Shown: positions 17,168 through 27,059, numbered from the stretch's first letter. The stretch is 64,000 bases of DNA from DASXKD01 sp963762735 (GCA_963762735.1 CAVXMG010000019.1:310001-374000); one strand, 5' to 3'. Program-made: numbers and translations. Notes: generated from the sequence alone by a model not told the origin.

Positions 17168-17937
17168 ATGGGCGAGGCGGCAATCGTGGTGCGCGGGCTG
17201 CGCAAGCGCTTCGGTGCGCAGGAGGCGGTGGCCGGGATCGACCTGGACGTCGCGGCCGGGTCGTGTGCCGGACTGGTCGGCCCGAACGGGGCGGGGAAAA
17301 CCACGTCCCTGTCGATGATGACCGGCCTGCTGCGGCCGGACGGCGGCCAGGTGGTGATCAACGGCCTTGACGTGTGGTCCGACCCCCGCGCCGCCAAGGC
17401 GGTCATCGGGGTGGTGCCGGCCGGGGCCGGCTGTTCGAGCGGCTCAGCGGTGCGGAACTGCTGGAGTACGCCGGGCGGCTGCGCGGCCTGCCGGCCGCGG
17501 AGGCCCGCTCCCGGGCCGGGCAACTGCTGAGCGTGCTTGACCTCACCGCGGACGCCGGGCGGCTGGTCGCGGACTACTCGACCGGAATGCGGAAGAAGGC
17601 CGCGCTCGGCTGCGCGCTGATCCACAACCCGCCGGTGCTGTTCCTGGACGAGCCGCTGGAGGGCGTGGACCCCGTTTCCGGGGACGTGATCCGCAGGCTG
17701 CTCGCCCGCCTGGCCGCGTCCGGCTCGACCGTGTTGTTCTCCAGTCACGTCATGGAACTGGTGGAGCAGGTCTGTGACCATGTGTCGATCATCGACAAGG
17801 GCCGGATCGTGGCCAGCGGCCCGATCCGGCAGGTGCAGCACGGCAAGACATTGCAGCAGGCCTTTATAGACCTGATCGGCGTGCGTGCGGGTGGCGAGGA
17901 TCGGCTGTCGTGGCTTGGCTCCTCGTCGGACTTAAGC
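17168..17937 (+). CDS. ABC transporter ATP-binding protein (frameshifted)
   Basis: Powers the ABC-2 type exporter encoded next to it. Walker A GPNGAGKTT lies at residues 38-46, the signature is DYSTGMRKKAALG (an ABC-2-type variant), Walker B is VLFLDEPLEG, and an H-loop SSHVMELVEQ is present. After VIGVVPAG the frame is lost near 17420; one more G in a run of four restores GRLFERLSGAELLEY. The second frame carries the rest. Recognisable ATPase sequence ends near 17890 (LQQAFIDLIG), yet that frame stays open to 18276, deep inside the permease gene. The native stop may also have been lost to a shift, so the end given is approximate. Confidence 0.75.
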
Positions 17938-19496
17938 TGCGCTCGCAGAGAAACGCGCTGCGCTCGTCCGGGCGGGCCAGGATCTCGTTCATCCTCAGCG
18001 CCACCCTGGCCGCGGTGGTCGCGGTCGCCGTTTTCGGCAGCCTGGCTATGCTGCGCGGCCAGGCCGCGGCGGTGGACGAGGCCACGGCCGTCTTCACCGC
18101 CTTCGCGTTCGCCTGGCTGGTCCTGCCGATCTTTTCCTTCGGCCTGGACGCTACTTTGGACCCCGCCACGCTGGCGCCTTATCCACTGCGGGCCCGCCCG
18201 CTCGCCGTGGGCATGCTGGCCGCCTCGGCCACCGGGGCCTGGCCGCTGGCCAACGTGCTCGGCCTGCTCGGGGTGACCATTGGGCTGGCGCGCGGGCTGC
18301 CTGGCCTGCTCATCGCGCCGGCCGCCGTGCTGCTGCAGGTACTGTTCTGCATCACCCTGGCCCGGTTCGTGACCACCGGCCTGGCGCGGCTGCTGCGCTC
18401 GCGCCGCGGCAAGGACCTGGCGGCGTTCCTGCTGCTGCCGGTCTTTGCCCTCTACCAGGTGTTCACCCAGGTGGTGCCGAGGATGGCCTTCGAGGGCAGG
18501 CTGAGGCCGGCGAGCTTCGCCGGCCTGGACCGCTGGCTGCGCTGGCTGCCGCCGGGCCTGGCCGCGCACGCCGTGCAGTATGCCTCGGCAGGCCGCACCG
18601 GCATGGCGCTGCTGTGCCTGCTGCTGGTTGCGGCCGTCACCATGGCGCTCGGCTGGCTGTGGATCGGCATCCTGCGCCGCGCCCTGGTAACGGTCGACAC
18701 CACCACGCAGTCCTCCGCCGTGCGCCAGGGTGCGCTGCCGTTCGCCCGGTTCGGGCTGCGCGGCACGATGGCCGCCCGGTACTGGATCTACCAGCGCCGC
18801 GAGCCAAGCTCGCTGATCTACTGGGGCATCGTCGGGGTCGTCATGATCGCCGCGTCGGTGAGCAGCCTCATGACGCCGGCCTACCGCGGCGCGCTGCTGA
18901 CCAGCGCGGGCATCGGGGCTGCGTTGCTCGCCATCTTCCACTCCAACTCGGCGGGGATGACCGGGCCGGCCTTCATCCTCGAGGCCATGGCGATGACCAG
19001 CCGCCGCGCGCTGCGCTGCTATTTCGCCGGGCAGAACCTCGCCCTCAGCATGATCGCGGTACCGCTGCTCACCGTGATCAGTTTCGGTCTCGCCGCCGTG
19101 GCCGGGCACCCGGCGGCCGGGTTCCTCGCCGTGGCGGTGGATTTCGCCGGCATCGGTGCGAGCATGGCGCTGAGCAACATCTTCACAGCACGCCTGCCCT
19201 ATCCGACGGAGAAGCGGGAGGGCAGCCCGGTGCGCGGCGCTGCCGGTGGGCACGCCAGCTATGCCCTCGGGGCCACCCTCGGCAGCCTGGCTGGCACGGC
19301 GGTGGCGGTCAGCCCGGTGGCGGCTGCTGAAGCGCTGACCAGCGCGGACCCTGCGGCGGTGCGGATCCCGGTGCTGCTGCTCTGTGCCGCTTGCTACGGC
19401 ATCGCGCTGGCCTGGGCCGGCGTGCGGATCGCCGCCCGCGTGGCCGAGCCGAAGCTGCCGGAACTGTGCCAGATCGCCCTGCACAGCATGGCCTAG
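17910..19496 (+). CDS. ABC-2 type transporter permease
   Basis: A 528-residue multi-pass membrane protein with roughly twelve hydrophobic segments, for example FILSATLAAVVAVAVFGSL near the N-terminus and IPVLLLCAACYGIALAW near the C-terminus. A soluble loop in the middle contains RQGALPFARFGLRGTMAARY. It follows the ATP-binding gene with overlap, so the two form an exporter whose substrate is unknown. GTG 17910 is in the only frame with membrane-protein composition. It ends about 60 bases before the fasR gene. Confidence 0.8.
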   Translation: MAWLLVGLKLRSQRNALRSSGRARISFILSATLAAVVAVAVFGSLAMLRGQAAAVDEATAVFTAFAFAWLVLPIFSFGLDATLDPATLAPYPLRARPLAVGMLAASATGAWPLANVLGLLGVTIGLARGLPGLLIAPAAVLLQVLFCITLARFVTTGLARLLRSRRGKDLAAFLLLPVFALYQVFTQVVPRMAFEGRLRPASFAGLDRWLRWLPPGLAAHAVQYASAGRTGMALLCLLLVAAVTMALGWLWIGILRRALVTVDTTTQSSAVRQGALPFARFGLRGTMAARYWIYQRREPSSLIYWGIVGVVMIAASVSSLMTPAYRGALLTSAGIGAALLAIFHSNSAGMTGPAFILEAMAMTSRRALRCYFAGQNLALSMIAVPLLTVISFGLAAVAGHPAAGFLAVAVDFAGIGASMALSNIFTARLPYPTEKREGSPVRGAAGGHASYALGATLGSLAGTAVAVSPVAAAEALTSADPAAVRIPVLLLCAACYGIALAWAGVRIAARVAEPKLPELCQIALHSMA

Positions 19497-19556
19497 CCCT
19501 GCTGGCCCGGGGGCCGCCCGCGCCGCAACCGGGCAGCCCCGTGACAGGCTGGTGTG

Positions 19557-20792
19557 ATGACAGCGTCTGCGCAGGCACCCGAGCCGGGTGTGCCCGCGCC
19601 GTCGGGCGCAGCCGGGATCCGGGCGGGGCCGGCCCACGGCCAGACGGTCCGGGCCGAGACCGTGCGGCGGCTTGAGCAGGCCATGGGCTCGCTCGGCACC
19701 GCCGCCATGGCCTCCATGGAGCAGCGGCTGCCCTGGTTCCGCGCCCTGCCCGCGGAGAACCGCTCCTGGATCGGCCTGGTCGCCCAGGCCGGCATCGCCG
19801 CCTTCGTGGACTGGGTGAAGCACCCGCAGCGCCGCCCCGCCGTGGCCGGCGAGGTGTTCGGCACCGCGCCCCGCGAGCTGGCCAGGGCGGTGAGCCTGCA
19901 TCAGACCGTGGAGATGGTGCGCATCACCATCGACGTGGTCGAGGCCCAGGTCGACCAGCTTGCCGCACCCGGCGGCGAGGCGGAACTGCGCGAGGCGGTG
20001 CTCCGCTACACCCGGGAGGTCGCGTTCGGGGCCGCCCAGGTCTACGCCCGCACCGCCGAGGCCCGCGGCGCCTGGGATGCCCGGCTGGAGGCCCTGGTGG
20101 TGGACTCCCTGGTCCGCGGGGAAGGCGGGGACGGGCTGCACTCCTGGGCGGCGGCACTGAACTGGTCCTCCTCCCCCGTGGCGGTGATCGCAGGTATCGC
20201 CGACGACGGCGAGCCGGCGGGCATCATCGAGGACCTGCGGGCGATCGCCCGCCGGTCCAGGCTGGACCTGCTGGCCGGGGTCCAGGGCAGCAGGCTGGTG
20301 GTCGTGCTCGGCGGCAGCGCCGACCCGCTCGCCGCGGCACAGCAGCTTGCGGGCCGGTTCGGGCCGGGGCCCGTGGTGGTCGGCCACGCGGTCGCCGACC
20401 TGCACACCGCCGCCCCGTCCGCGGCCGCCGCGCTCGCCGGGCTGCGGGCGGCGCCGGCCTGGCCGGACGCGCCGCGCCCGGTACTGGCCGCCGAACTGCT
20501 ACCGGAACGCGCCCTGGACGGCGACGAGGCGGCCCGCGCCGAACTGCTCGCCGACGTGTACGAGCCCATGCTGCGCGGCGGCGCGGCGCTGGTCGAGACC
20601 GTCACGACCTACCTGGAGCAGGGGTTCTCACTGGAGGCCGCGGCGCGGCTGCTTTTCGTGCATCCCAACACCGTCCGCTACCGGCTGCGCCGGGTGAGTG
20701 AGCTGACCGGGCTCACCGCCACCAGCGGGCGGAGCGGATTCACGCTGTGGGTGGCCATCATCCTCGGGCGGCTCGTTCACAAGCGAACGTAA
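19557..20792 (+). CDS. fasR: PucR-family activator of the fatty-acid synthesis operon
   Basis: The 412-residue protein has an N-terminal helical domain (RLPWFRALPAENRSWIGLVAQAG, a FasR hallmark). Its C-terminal PucR HTH reads EQGFSLEAAARLLFVHPNTV then RYRLRRVSELTGL. In Streptomyces the orthologue (FasR) sits directly before fabD-fabH-acpP-fabF and activates that operon; the same gene order is present here. ATG 19557 is used; GTG 19554 immediately before it is equally possible. The 86 bases after the stop carry the presumed fab promoter. Confidence 0.88.
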   Translation: MTASAQAPEPGVPAPSGAAGIRAGPAHGQTVRAETVRRLEQAMGSLGTAAMASMEQRLPWFRALPAENRSWIGLVAQAGIAAFVDWVKHPQRRPAVAGEVFGTAPRELARAVSLHQTVEMVRITIDVVEAQVDQLAAPGGEAELREAVLRYTREVAFGAAQVYARTAEARGAWDARLEALVVDSLVRGEGGDGLHSWAAALNWSSSPVAVIAGIADDGEPAGIIEDLRAIARRSRLDLLAGVQGSRLVVVLGGSADPLAAAQQLAGRFGPGPVVVGHAVADLHTAAPSAAAALAGLRAAPAWPDAPRPVLAAELLPERALDGDEAARAELLADVYEPMLRGGAALVETVTTYLEQGFSLEAAARLLFVHPNTVRYRLRRVSELTGLTATSGRSGFTLWVAIILGRLVHKRT

Positions 20793-20860
20793 CCTGTCGG
20801 AAACCTACAAAGTCACCTGGCATAACTTCGTCATGTTCTCATCCCCCATGGCGGACTTCT
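20776..20860 (+). promoter_or_regulatory. candidate fab operon promoter/FasR site region
   Basis: Between fasR and fabD the sequence becomes less GC-rich and holds an AACCT motif repeated at 20791 and 20802, with a related CACCT at 20815, so a spacing near one helical turn. A short inverted repeat CGTTC/GAACG lies just before, within the fasR 3' end. Regulation by FasR is known for the family; the site itself is my inference. Confidence 0.4.
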
Positions 20861-20878
20861 ACAGTGCAGGCTAGAAGG

Positions 20879-22075
20879 ATGCTTGTTATCGCAGCTCCGG
20901 GTCAGGGCGCGCAAGCCCCCGGTTTCCTGACGCCCTGGCTGGAACTGCCCGGCTTCGCCGACCGCCTGACCGCTTGGTCCGACCTCGCCGGGTGCGACCT
21001 GGTCAGGTATGGCACCACCGCGGGCGCCGAGGAGATCACCGACACCGCCATCGCCCAGCCACTGCTGGTCGCGGCGGCCATCGCGGCCGCCGAGGCACTC
21101 AGCGGGGATCTTGGCCATGTCCGCGAGCAGGCCGGCATTGCGGCCGGGCACAGCGTCGGGGAACTCGCCGCCGGGGTGATCGCCGGCGTGCTGTCCGCGG
21201 AGGACGCGATGCGCCTGGTCGGCGTGCGCGGCCGGGCCATGGCCAAGGCGGCGGCCGCCGAGGCGACCGGCATGACCGCGGTCCTCGGCGGCGACCAGGA
21301 CGAGGTACTCGCCGCGCTGGACTCCCACGGGCTCACCCCGGCGAACGTCAACGGCGCGGGCCAGATCGTGGCGGCCGGGACCATGGCGCAACTCGACGCA
21401 TTCGCCGCCGCCCCGCCGGCAGGCACCCGGCTGCGCCCGCTGAGCGTGGCCGGCGCGTTCCACACCGCCCACATGGCGCCCGCCGTGGACGCACTGCGCG
21501 AGGCGGCGGCCTCGGTCACGGTCCGCGACCCCGGCATCATGCTGGTCTCCAACGCCGACGGTGCGGTGGTCGCCTCCGGCCGCGACTGGCTGGAGCGCAT
21601 CGTCACCCAGGTGAGCACCCCGGTGCGGTGGGACAAGTGCATGCAGACGATGTCCGGCCGGGGCGCGACCGCGCTCATCGAACTCCCGCCAGGCGGCACG
21701 CTGGCCGGCCTGGCCCGGCGGGCCCTGCCGCAGCTGGCAAGGGCCGCGCTGAAAACCCCCGACGACCTGACGGCGGCGCGTGCGCTGCTGGCCGAGCACG
21801 GCACGCCGGAACACCACTACGCCGGGAACACCCCCGAATGGCGGCTGCTGGTCGCCACGGCGGCCGGCACGTTCCGGGCCGGCACCGAGGGCCAGGACGC
21901 CGCGCCCGGGGCCCATGTCCATCCCGGCGCGCTGCTGGGGCACGTGGCGGCCCGCAGCGGGCAGGAGCCGGTCACTCCGGATTTCGCCGGCATCGTCCTG
22001 GAGTGGCTGGTCGAGGACGGCGATCCGGTGGCCGCAGGCCAGCCGCTCGTCCGGCTGCAACCGGAGGCGGCATGA
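20879..22075 (+). CDS. fabD: malonyl-CoA:ACP transacylase with C-terminal biotinyl/lipoyl-like domain
   Basis: Moves malonate from CoA to acyl carrier protein for type II fatty-acid synthesis. The N-terminal APGQGAQ, the nucleophile elbow GHSVGE near residue 92 and the GAFHTAHM histidine segment near 195 are all present. After about residue 310 the chain continues for some 85 residues. That extension reads VHPGALLGHVAARSG, then PVTPDFAGIVLEWLVEDGDP and GQPLVRL, the pattern of a barrel-sandwich (biotinyl/lipoyl) domain. The loop where the modified Lys normally sits has no Lys. ATG 20879 matches the usual MLVI start although the purine-rich AGAAGG abuts it; GTG 20864 is in frame. Confidence 0.9.
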   Translation: MLVIAAPGQGAQAPGFLTPWLELPGFADRLTAWSDLAGCDLVRYGTTAGAEEITDTAIAQPLLVAAAIAAAEALSGDLGHVREQAGIAAGHSVGELAAGVIAGVLSAEDAMRLVGVRGRAMAKAAAAEATGMTAVLGGDQDEVLAALDSHGLTPANVNGAGQIVAAGTMAQLDAFAAAPPAGTRLRPLSVAGAFHTAHMAPAVDALREAAASVTVRDPGIMLVSNADGAVVASGRDWLERIVTQVSTPVRWDKCMQTMSGRGATALIELPPGGTLAGLARRALPQLARAALKTPDDLTAARALLAEHGTPEHHYAGNTPEWRLLVATAAGTFRAGTEGQDAAPGAHVHPGALLGHVAARSGQEPVTPDFAGIVLEWLVEDGDPVAAGQPLVRLQPEAA

Positions 22076-22211
22076 CGCCCGCCGCGCGGGGTAGCGCACC
22101 CCGTGGCCCGCATCCGACAACAGCCCGGGCCAAGGCCCCGGCGACGAAGTCGCAGGGACCGCAGGCCATCGGGGGGTCCTGGGAGTTGCTCCCCCGAGCT
22201 AGCAGGGAGAA

Positions 22212-23190
22212 GTGAACACGATGCAACTGCCTGAAGGTTCCCGTGGCTCGCGGATCCTCGCGTTCGGCGGGTATCAGCCGGCGAACGTGCTCACCAACGA
22301 GACCCTGGCGGCCACCGTCGACACCACCGACGAGTGGATCCGCAGCCGGGTCGGCATCGAGAGCCGGCGGCTGGCCAGCCCGGACGAGACCGTCGCGGAC
22401 ATGGCCGTGGCCGCGGGCGGCAAGGCGCTGGCCGCCAGCGGCCTGTCCGCCGCCGACATCGACCTGGTGATCGTGGCCACCTGCACCGCGGAAGTCCCGA
22501 TCCCCAACACCGCGGCCTCCGTGGCCACCCGCCTCGGCATCACCGCGCCGGGCGCCTACGACCTGAACGCGGCCTGCGCGGGCTTCTGCTACGCGCTCGG
22601 CACCGCCAGCGACGCGGTGCGGGCGGGCAGCGCGCGCAACGTGCTGGTGATCGGGGCCGAGAAGCTGTCCCAGTGGGTCGACTGGACCGACCGCTCGACC
22701 TGCATCATCTTCGCCGACGGTGCGGGCGCCGCGGTGGTGAGCCCGGTGACAGACCCGGACGACCGCCCCCGGCATCGGCCCGGTGGTGTGGGGCAGCGAC
22801 GGCGGCATGGCCGACAAGATCTACATCGCCGACCGGAACTCGTTCATCCACCAGGAGGGACAGGCAGTGTTCCGGTGGGCCACCACCGCGCTGCACCCGG
22901 TCGCGCTGAAGGCCTGCGAGAAGGCCGGGGTGGACCCGGCCAGCCTGGCCGCGTTCGTACCGCACCAGGCGAACCTGCGCATCATAGAGGCGATCGCGCG
23001 CAAGCTCGGCGCCCCGCAGGCGCTGGTCGCCAACGACATCGTGCACGCGGGGAACACCTCGTCCGCGTCGATACCGCTCGCGCTGTCCCGCATGATCGAG
23101 CGCGGCGAGCTGTCCTCGGGCGACGCGGTCCTGCTGCTCGGATTCGGGGCAGGCATCAGCTACGCCGGGCAAGTGATCAAGGTACCCTGA
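22212..23190 (+). CDS. fabH: beta-ketoacyl-ACP synthase III (frameshifted)
   Basis: Starts fatty-acid synthesis by condensing an acyl-CoA with malonyl-ACP. The frame from GTG 22212 has WIRSRVGIESRR and the active-site Cys in DLNAACAGFCYALG near residue 122, then breaks after PVTDPDD. The remainder, VVWGSDGGMADKIYI through the His motif PHQANLRI and the Asn motif HAGNTSS to GQVIKVP, is in another frame. Removing one C from the run of five near 22765-22775 rejoins them. All three catalytic residues are present. Because the enzyme is normally essential, a sequence error is the likeliest cause. A GGGAGA ribosome site precedes the start. Confidence 0.9.
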
Positions 23191-23261
23191 CCTGGCCCAG
23201 GCGCCGGGCACCCGTCCCGGCGCAGACCGCAACGCAGATAACGAAGGAGAAGACGCATCCC

Positions 23262-23516
23262 ATGGCAATGACCGAACAGGAAATCCAGACCGGCCTCGGG
23301 GAGATCGTCGACGAAGTCGCGGGCGTCCCCGCGGCCGAGGTCACCCCGGACAAGAGCTTCGTCGACGACCTGGACATCGACTCGCTGTCGATGGTCGAGA
23401 TCGCGGTGGCCGCCCAGGACAAGTTCGGCGTGGAGATCCCCGACGACGAGCTGAAGAATCTGAAGACCGTGCAGGACGTCATCGACTACGTCCGCCGCGC
23501 GGAGGTCTCGGCCTGA
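23262..23516 (+). CDS. acpP: acyl carrier protein
   Basis: An 84-residue acidic carrier protein that holds growing acyl chains on a phosphopantetheine arm. The attachment serine is Ser41 in DIDSLSMVEI. Helix II and the following VEIPDDELKNLKTVQDVIDY segment are typical of type II ACP. A good ribosome site (GAAGGAGA) lies before ATG 23262. It sits between fabH and fabF as in Streptomyces. Confidence 0.96.
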   Translation: MAMTEQEIQTGLGEIVDEVAGVPAAEVTPDKSFVDDLDIDSLSMVEIAVAAQDKFGVEIPDDELKNLKTVQDVIDYVRRAEVSA

Positions 23517-23584
23517 TCGCCGGGACCGCTGGCCGCGGCGCCGCCGGGTCCGCGGCGGCACCGCAGCGAAGGAGCTGATGAGGA

Positions 23585-24833
23585 GTGCGGGCAGACCAGC
23601 CACGTGTCGTGGTCACCGGCCTCGGCGCGACCACGCCGCTCGGCGGCGACGTGCCGAGTACCTGGGAGGGCATGCTGGCCGGGCGCAGCGGCGCCGCGGT
23701 GCTGACCGATGACGAGTACGCGAGCCTGCCGGCCCGGATCGCCGCGCGGGCCGCGGTCGATCCGGCCACGGTGCTCGACCGCGTCCAGGCGCGGCGGCTC
23801 GACCGGTGCGAGCAGTTCGCGATCGTCGCGGCCAGGGAGGCATGGGCGGACGCGGGCGCGCCGGAAGTGCCGCCGGAGCGGCTCGGCGTGGTCGTGTCCA
23901 GCGGCATCGGCGGGATCGCCTCCACCCTCGCCGCCTACGACACGCTGCACGACCGCGGCTGGCAGCGGATGTCTCCGTTCACGGTCCCGATGCTCATGCC
24001 GAACGGCTCGGCGGGGTGGATCGGCATCGAACTCGGCGCGCGCGCCGGGGTGCACACCACGGTGAGCGCCTGCGCGTCCGGCGCCGAGGCCATCGGCTAC
24101 GCGATCGACATGATCCGGATGGGCCGGGCCGACGTGGTGCTGGCCGGCGGAACCGAGGCGGCCATCATCCCGCTGAACATCGCCGCGTTCGCCGCCATGC
24201 GGGCGCTGTCCACCCGCAACGACGAGCCCGAGCGCGCCTCGCGCCCGTTCGACAAGGGCCGGGACGGCTTCGTGCTCGGCGAGGGCGCGGGCATGGTGGT
24301 GCTCGAGTCGGCCGAGCACGCGCAGCGGCGCGGCGCCCAGGTGCTCGCCGTGGCGGCGGGCTCGGGCTATTCGGCCGACGCGCACCACATCGCCCAGCCG
24401 GAGCCGAGCGGGCGCGGCATCGTCGCCGCCATCCAGGCGGTGCTCGCCGACGCCGGGCTTGACCCGGACCAGGTGGTGCACGTGAACGCGCACGCCACCT
24501 CCACCCCGGCAGGCGACGCGGTGGAGGGCCAGGCCATCGCGGCCGCGCTCGGCCCGGCGGCCGACGGGGTGGTGGTGTCCGCCACCAAGTCGATGACCGG
24601 GCACCTGCTCGGTGGCGCCGGGGCCGTGGAGGCGGTCGCCACCATCCTCGCCCTGCGCGACCGGGTGGCACCGCCGACCATCAACCTGGACGACCCGGAC
24701 GAGGAGGCTCCGGATCGACATCGCCACCAAGCCGCGGGAACTCGCCCCGCACAGCAGCGCGCCCATGGCAGCGCTGAACAACTCGTTCGGTTTCGGCGGG
24801 CACAACGTGACGCTCGCCTTCACCGCCGCCTAA
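23585..24833 (+). CDS. fabF: beta-ketoacyl-ACP synthase II (frameshifted near the end)
   Basis: Elongates acyl-ACP by decarboxylative condensation with malonyl-ACP. The thiolase fold carries the nucleophile Cys in TTVSACASGAEAIGYA near residue 163 and the first catalytic His in HVNAHATSTPAGD. The second His (SFGFGGHNVTLAF) is in a different frame after a single-base shift near 24705, where DDPDEE should run into RIDIATKPRELAPH. The original frame would otherwise stay open to 25438, antisense-like and inside accD. GTG 23585 begins the conserved PRVVVTGLGATTPLG. It is the fourth gene of the fab operon. Confidence 0.9.
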
Positions 24834-24860
24834 CCCGCTCCACACCGCAAGGAGGCTTCG

Positions 24861-26312
24861 GTGACCGTTCTAGACAGCCGCATCCAGCCAGAGGCTGCAC
24901 CACGCCCGGCTGCCACCCCCGGGCAGCCGACCATGAGCCGGAACCCGGAGGACCGCCTCGCGGCCCTGTTCGACCCCGGGACCGTCCGGCTGCTGACCCC
25001 GCACGACGACAGCGGTGCGGTGGCCGCCTGTGGCCAGATCGACGGCATGCTGGCGGTCGCCTTCGCCAGCGACCCCAGGGTCCAGGGCGGCGCCATGGGC
25101 ACCGCGGGCTGCGCCGCGATCGTGGCCGCCCACGAGGAGGCCATCGCGCAGGGCGCGCCGGTGATCGGCCTGTGGCACTCGGGCGGTGCCCGGCTGCGCG
25201 AGGGCGTCGAGAGCCTGCACGCGGTCGGCACCGTGTTCGCCGCTATGACCAGGGCCTCGGGCGTGGTACCGCAGATCTCGGTGGTCCTCGGCGCCGCTGC
25301 GGGCGGCGCCGCCTACGGGCCCGCGCTGACCGACGTGGTGATCCTCTCCGAGCAGGGCCGGATCTTCGTCACCGGCCCCGACGTGGTGCGCAGCGTGACC
25401 GGCGAGGACGTGGACATGGCCCGGCTCGGCGGCCCTGAACCTCACTCCCGCAGGTCCGGCGTGGTCCACGTGGTCGCGCAGTCGGACGCCGACGCGATCG
25501 AGCGGGCCAGGGAACTGGCCCTGCTGCTCGGCGACCAGGGCCGCATCGACCCGAGCACCGCGGCGCCGGACGGCGCGCCCAGCCTGGGCAGCTTCCTGCC
25601 CGAATCGCCCCGCCGCGCCTACGACGTCAAGCCGATGATCGGCGCCCTGCTCGACGGCCCTGGCATCGAACTGCATCCCAGGTGGGCGCCGAACGTGGTC
25701 ACCCATCTCGGCCGGCTGGCCGGCCGGACCGTCGGCGTGATCGCCAACAACCCGTTGCGGCTCGGCGGCTGCCTGGACGCCACCTCGGCGGAGAAGGCGG
25801 CCAGGTTCGTGCGCATGTGCGACGCGTTCGGCGTGCCGCTGGTGGTGCTTGTGGACGTGCCCGGCTATCTGCCCGGCGTCGGCCAGGAGTGGGACGGGGT
25901 GGTGCGCCGCGGCGCGAAGCTGCTGCACGCCTTCGCCGAGGCCACCGTGCCCCGGATCACCCTGGTCATGCGGAAGTCCTACGGCGGCGCGTACATCGCC
26001 ATGAACTCCCGTTCCCTGGGCGCCACCAAGGTCTTCGCCTGGCCCGGTGCCGAGATCGCGGTGATGGGCCCGGTAGCGGCGATCCGCATCCTGCACCGCC
26101 GCACCATCGCCGGCGTGCCACCGGACAAGCTGCACGAGGTCGAGGCGGGCCTCGCCGCGGAGCACCAGCGCGAGACGGGCGGCCTGGAGCGGGCCCAGGC
26201 CCTGGGCGTGGTCGATGAGGTCATCGAGCCGTCCCAGACCAGGGAAGCGATCATCCGGGCCATCGCGGACGCGCCGCAACGCCGCGGCAACCACGGCAAC
26301 ATCCCACTGTGA
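24861..26312 (+). CDS. accD: acyl-CoA carboxylase carboxyltransferase (beta-type) subunit
   Basis: Transfers the carboxyl group from biotinyl carrier protein to acetyl- or propionyl-CoA. The 483-residue chain has both crotonase-like halves: the N-half carboxybiotin site (GLWHSGGARLREGVESL) with the oxyanion-type VVLGAAAGGAAYGPALTDVV, and the C-half DVPGYLPGVGQEWDGVVRRG with MRKSYGGAYIAMNS. GTG 24861 has a clear AAGGAGG site six bases before it. It follows fabF by 27 bases and so probably belongs to the fab operon, supplying malonyl-CoA. No biotin carboxylase subunit is in the window. Substrate chain length cannot be decided from sequence by eye. Confidence 0.92.
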   Translation: MTVLDSRIQPEAAPRPAATPGQPTMSRNPEDRLAALFDPGTVRLLTPHDDSGAVAACGQIDGMLAVAFASDPRVQGGAMGTAGCAAIVAAHEEAIAQGAPVIGLWHSGGARLREGVESLHAVGTVFAAMTRASGVVPQISVVLGAAAGGAAYGPALTDVVILSEQGRIFVTGPDVVRSVTGEDVDMARLGGPEPHSRRSGVVHVVAQSDADAIERARELALLLGDQGRIDPSTAAPDGAPSLGSFLPESPRRAYDVKPMIGALLDGPGIELHPRWAPNVVTHLGRLAGRTVGVIANNPLRLGGCLDATSAEKAARFVRMCDAFGVPLVVLVDVPGYLPGVGQEWDGVVRRGAKLLHAFAEATVPRITLVMRKSYGGAYIAMNSRSLGATKVFAWPGAEIAVMGPVAAIRILHRRTIAGVPPDKLHEVEAGLAAEHQRETGGLERAQALGVVDEVIEPSQTREAIIRAIADAPQRRGNHGNIPL

Positions 26313-26361
26313 CGGCCCCGGCCGGTGGCTGAGACGCGACATCCCGGCGTACGGGGCTGAG

Positions 26362-27054
26362 GTGACCGGCGCTGACGAGCGGCCGGGCACGCGGCGGCTG
26401 CTGGTGGTCGAGCACGGCAGCCACGCCCCGGCCGGGCTGCTGGCGGACTGGGCGGCGAGCCGGTCGCTGGGCATCCAGACCGTGGCGCTGCATGCTGGCG
26501 AGCCACTGCCCGCGGCACCGGGCTGCGACGCCGTGGCCGTCCTCGGCTCCGAACTGACCGCCTACGACGACACGCTGCCCTGGCTGGCCGCCGAGCTGGC
26601 GTTCATCGAGCGGATGCTGGCCGCGTCCGTGCCGGTGCTCGGCATCTGCTTCGGCGCCCAGGCGCTGGCCCGGGTGCTCGGCGCCCGGCTGTACCGGCTG
26701 CCGGTGCCGGAGATCGGCTGGGCACAGGTGACGAGCGGGCATCCCGGGCTGGCGGAGGGGCCGTGGCTGTCCTGGCACCGCGACGCCTTCGAACTGCCCG
26801 CAGGCGCGGCCCAGATTGCCGCGAACGAGGTGTGCGTGCAGGGGTTCTCCTACGGCCCGCATGCCGCGCTGCAGTTCCACCCGGAGGCGACCCAGCCGAT
26901 CGCGGCGTCGTGGCTGCGGTTCGCCGCCCCGCCGCCGGGCGAGGAGATCACCGGCCCGCTCTTCCGCAACCCGGACGGGGCCTGGAACCGGGCCGCGGCC
27001 CACGCTTCTGAGTTGTTCTCGGCCTGGCTGGACGGTGACCTGGCCAGCCCGTGA
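26362..27054 (+). CDS. class I glutamine amidotransferase-like protein
   Basis: A stand-alone GATase domain of about 230 residues. The nucleophile elbow VLGICFGAQALARVLG puts the Cys at about residue 96, and the catalytic His lies in LQFHPEAT near 173; the third acid residue follows it. It resembles GMP-synthase-like amidotransferases of unknown partner, which release ammonia from glutamine. GTG 26362 is chosen because the protein fold starts a few residues later. It is on the same strand as accD, 49 bases after it, and convergent with dapA (only 5 bases apart). Confidence 0.8.
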   Translation: MTGADERPGTRRLLVVEHGSHAPAGLLADWAASRSLGIQTVALHAGEPLPAAPGCDAVAVLGSELTAYDDTLPWLAAELAFIERMLAASVPVLGICFGAQALARVLGARLYRLPVPEIGWAQVTSGHPGLAEGPWLSWHRDAFELPAGAAQIAANEVCVQGFSYGPHAALQFHPEATQPIAASWLRFAAPPPGEEITGPLFRNPDGAWNRAAAHASELFSAWLDGDLASP

Positions 27055-27059
27055 CGTTG

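Noticed and set aside
17745..20405. 886-codon minus-strand open frame opposite the ABC permease and fasR
   Set aside because: It is antisense to well-supported genes and has the Arg/Gln/Gly-rich composition of shadow frames in GC-rich DNA.
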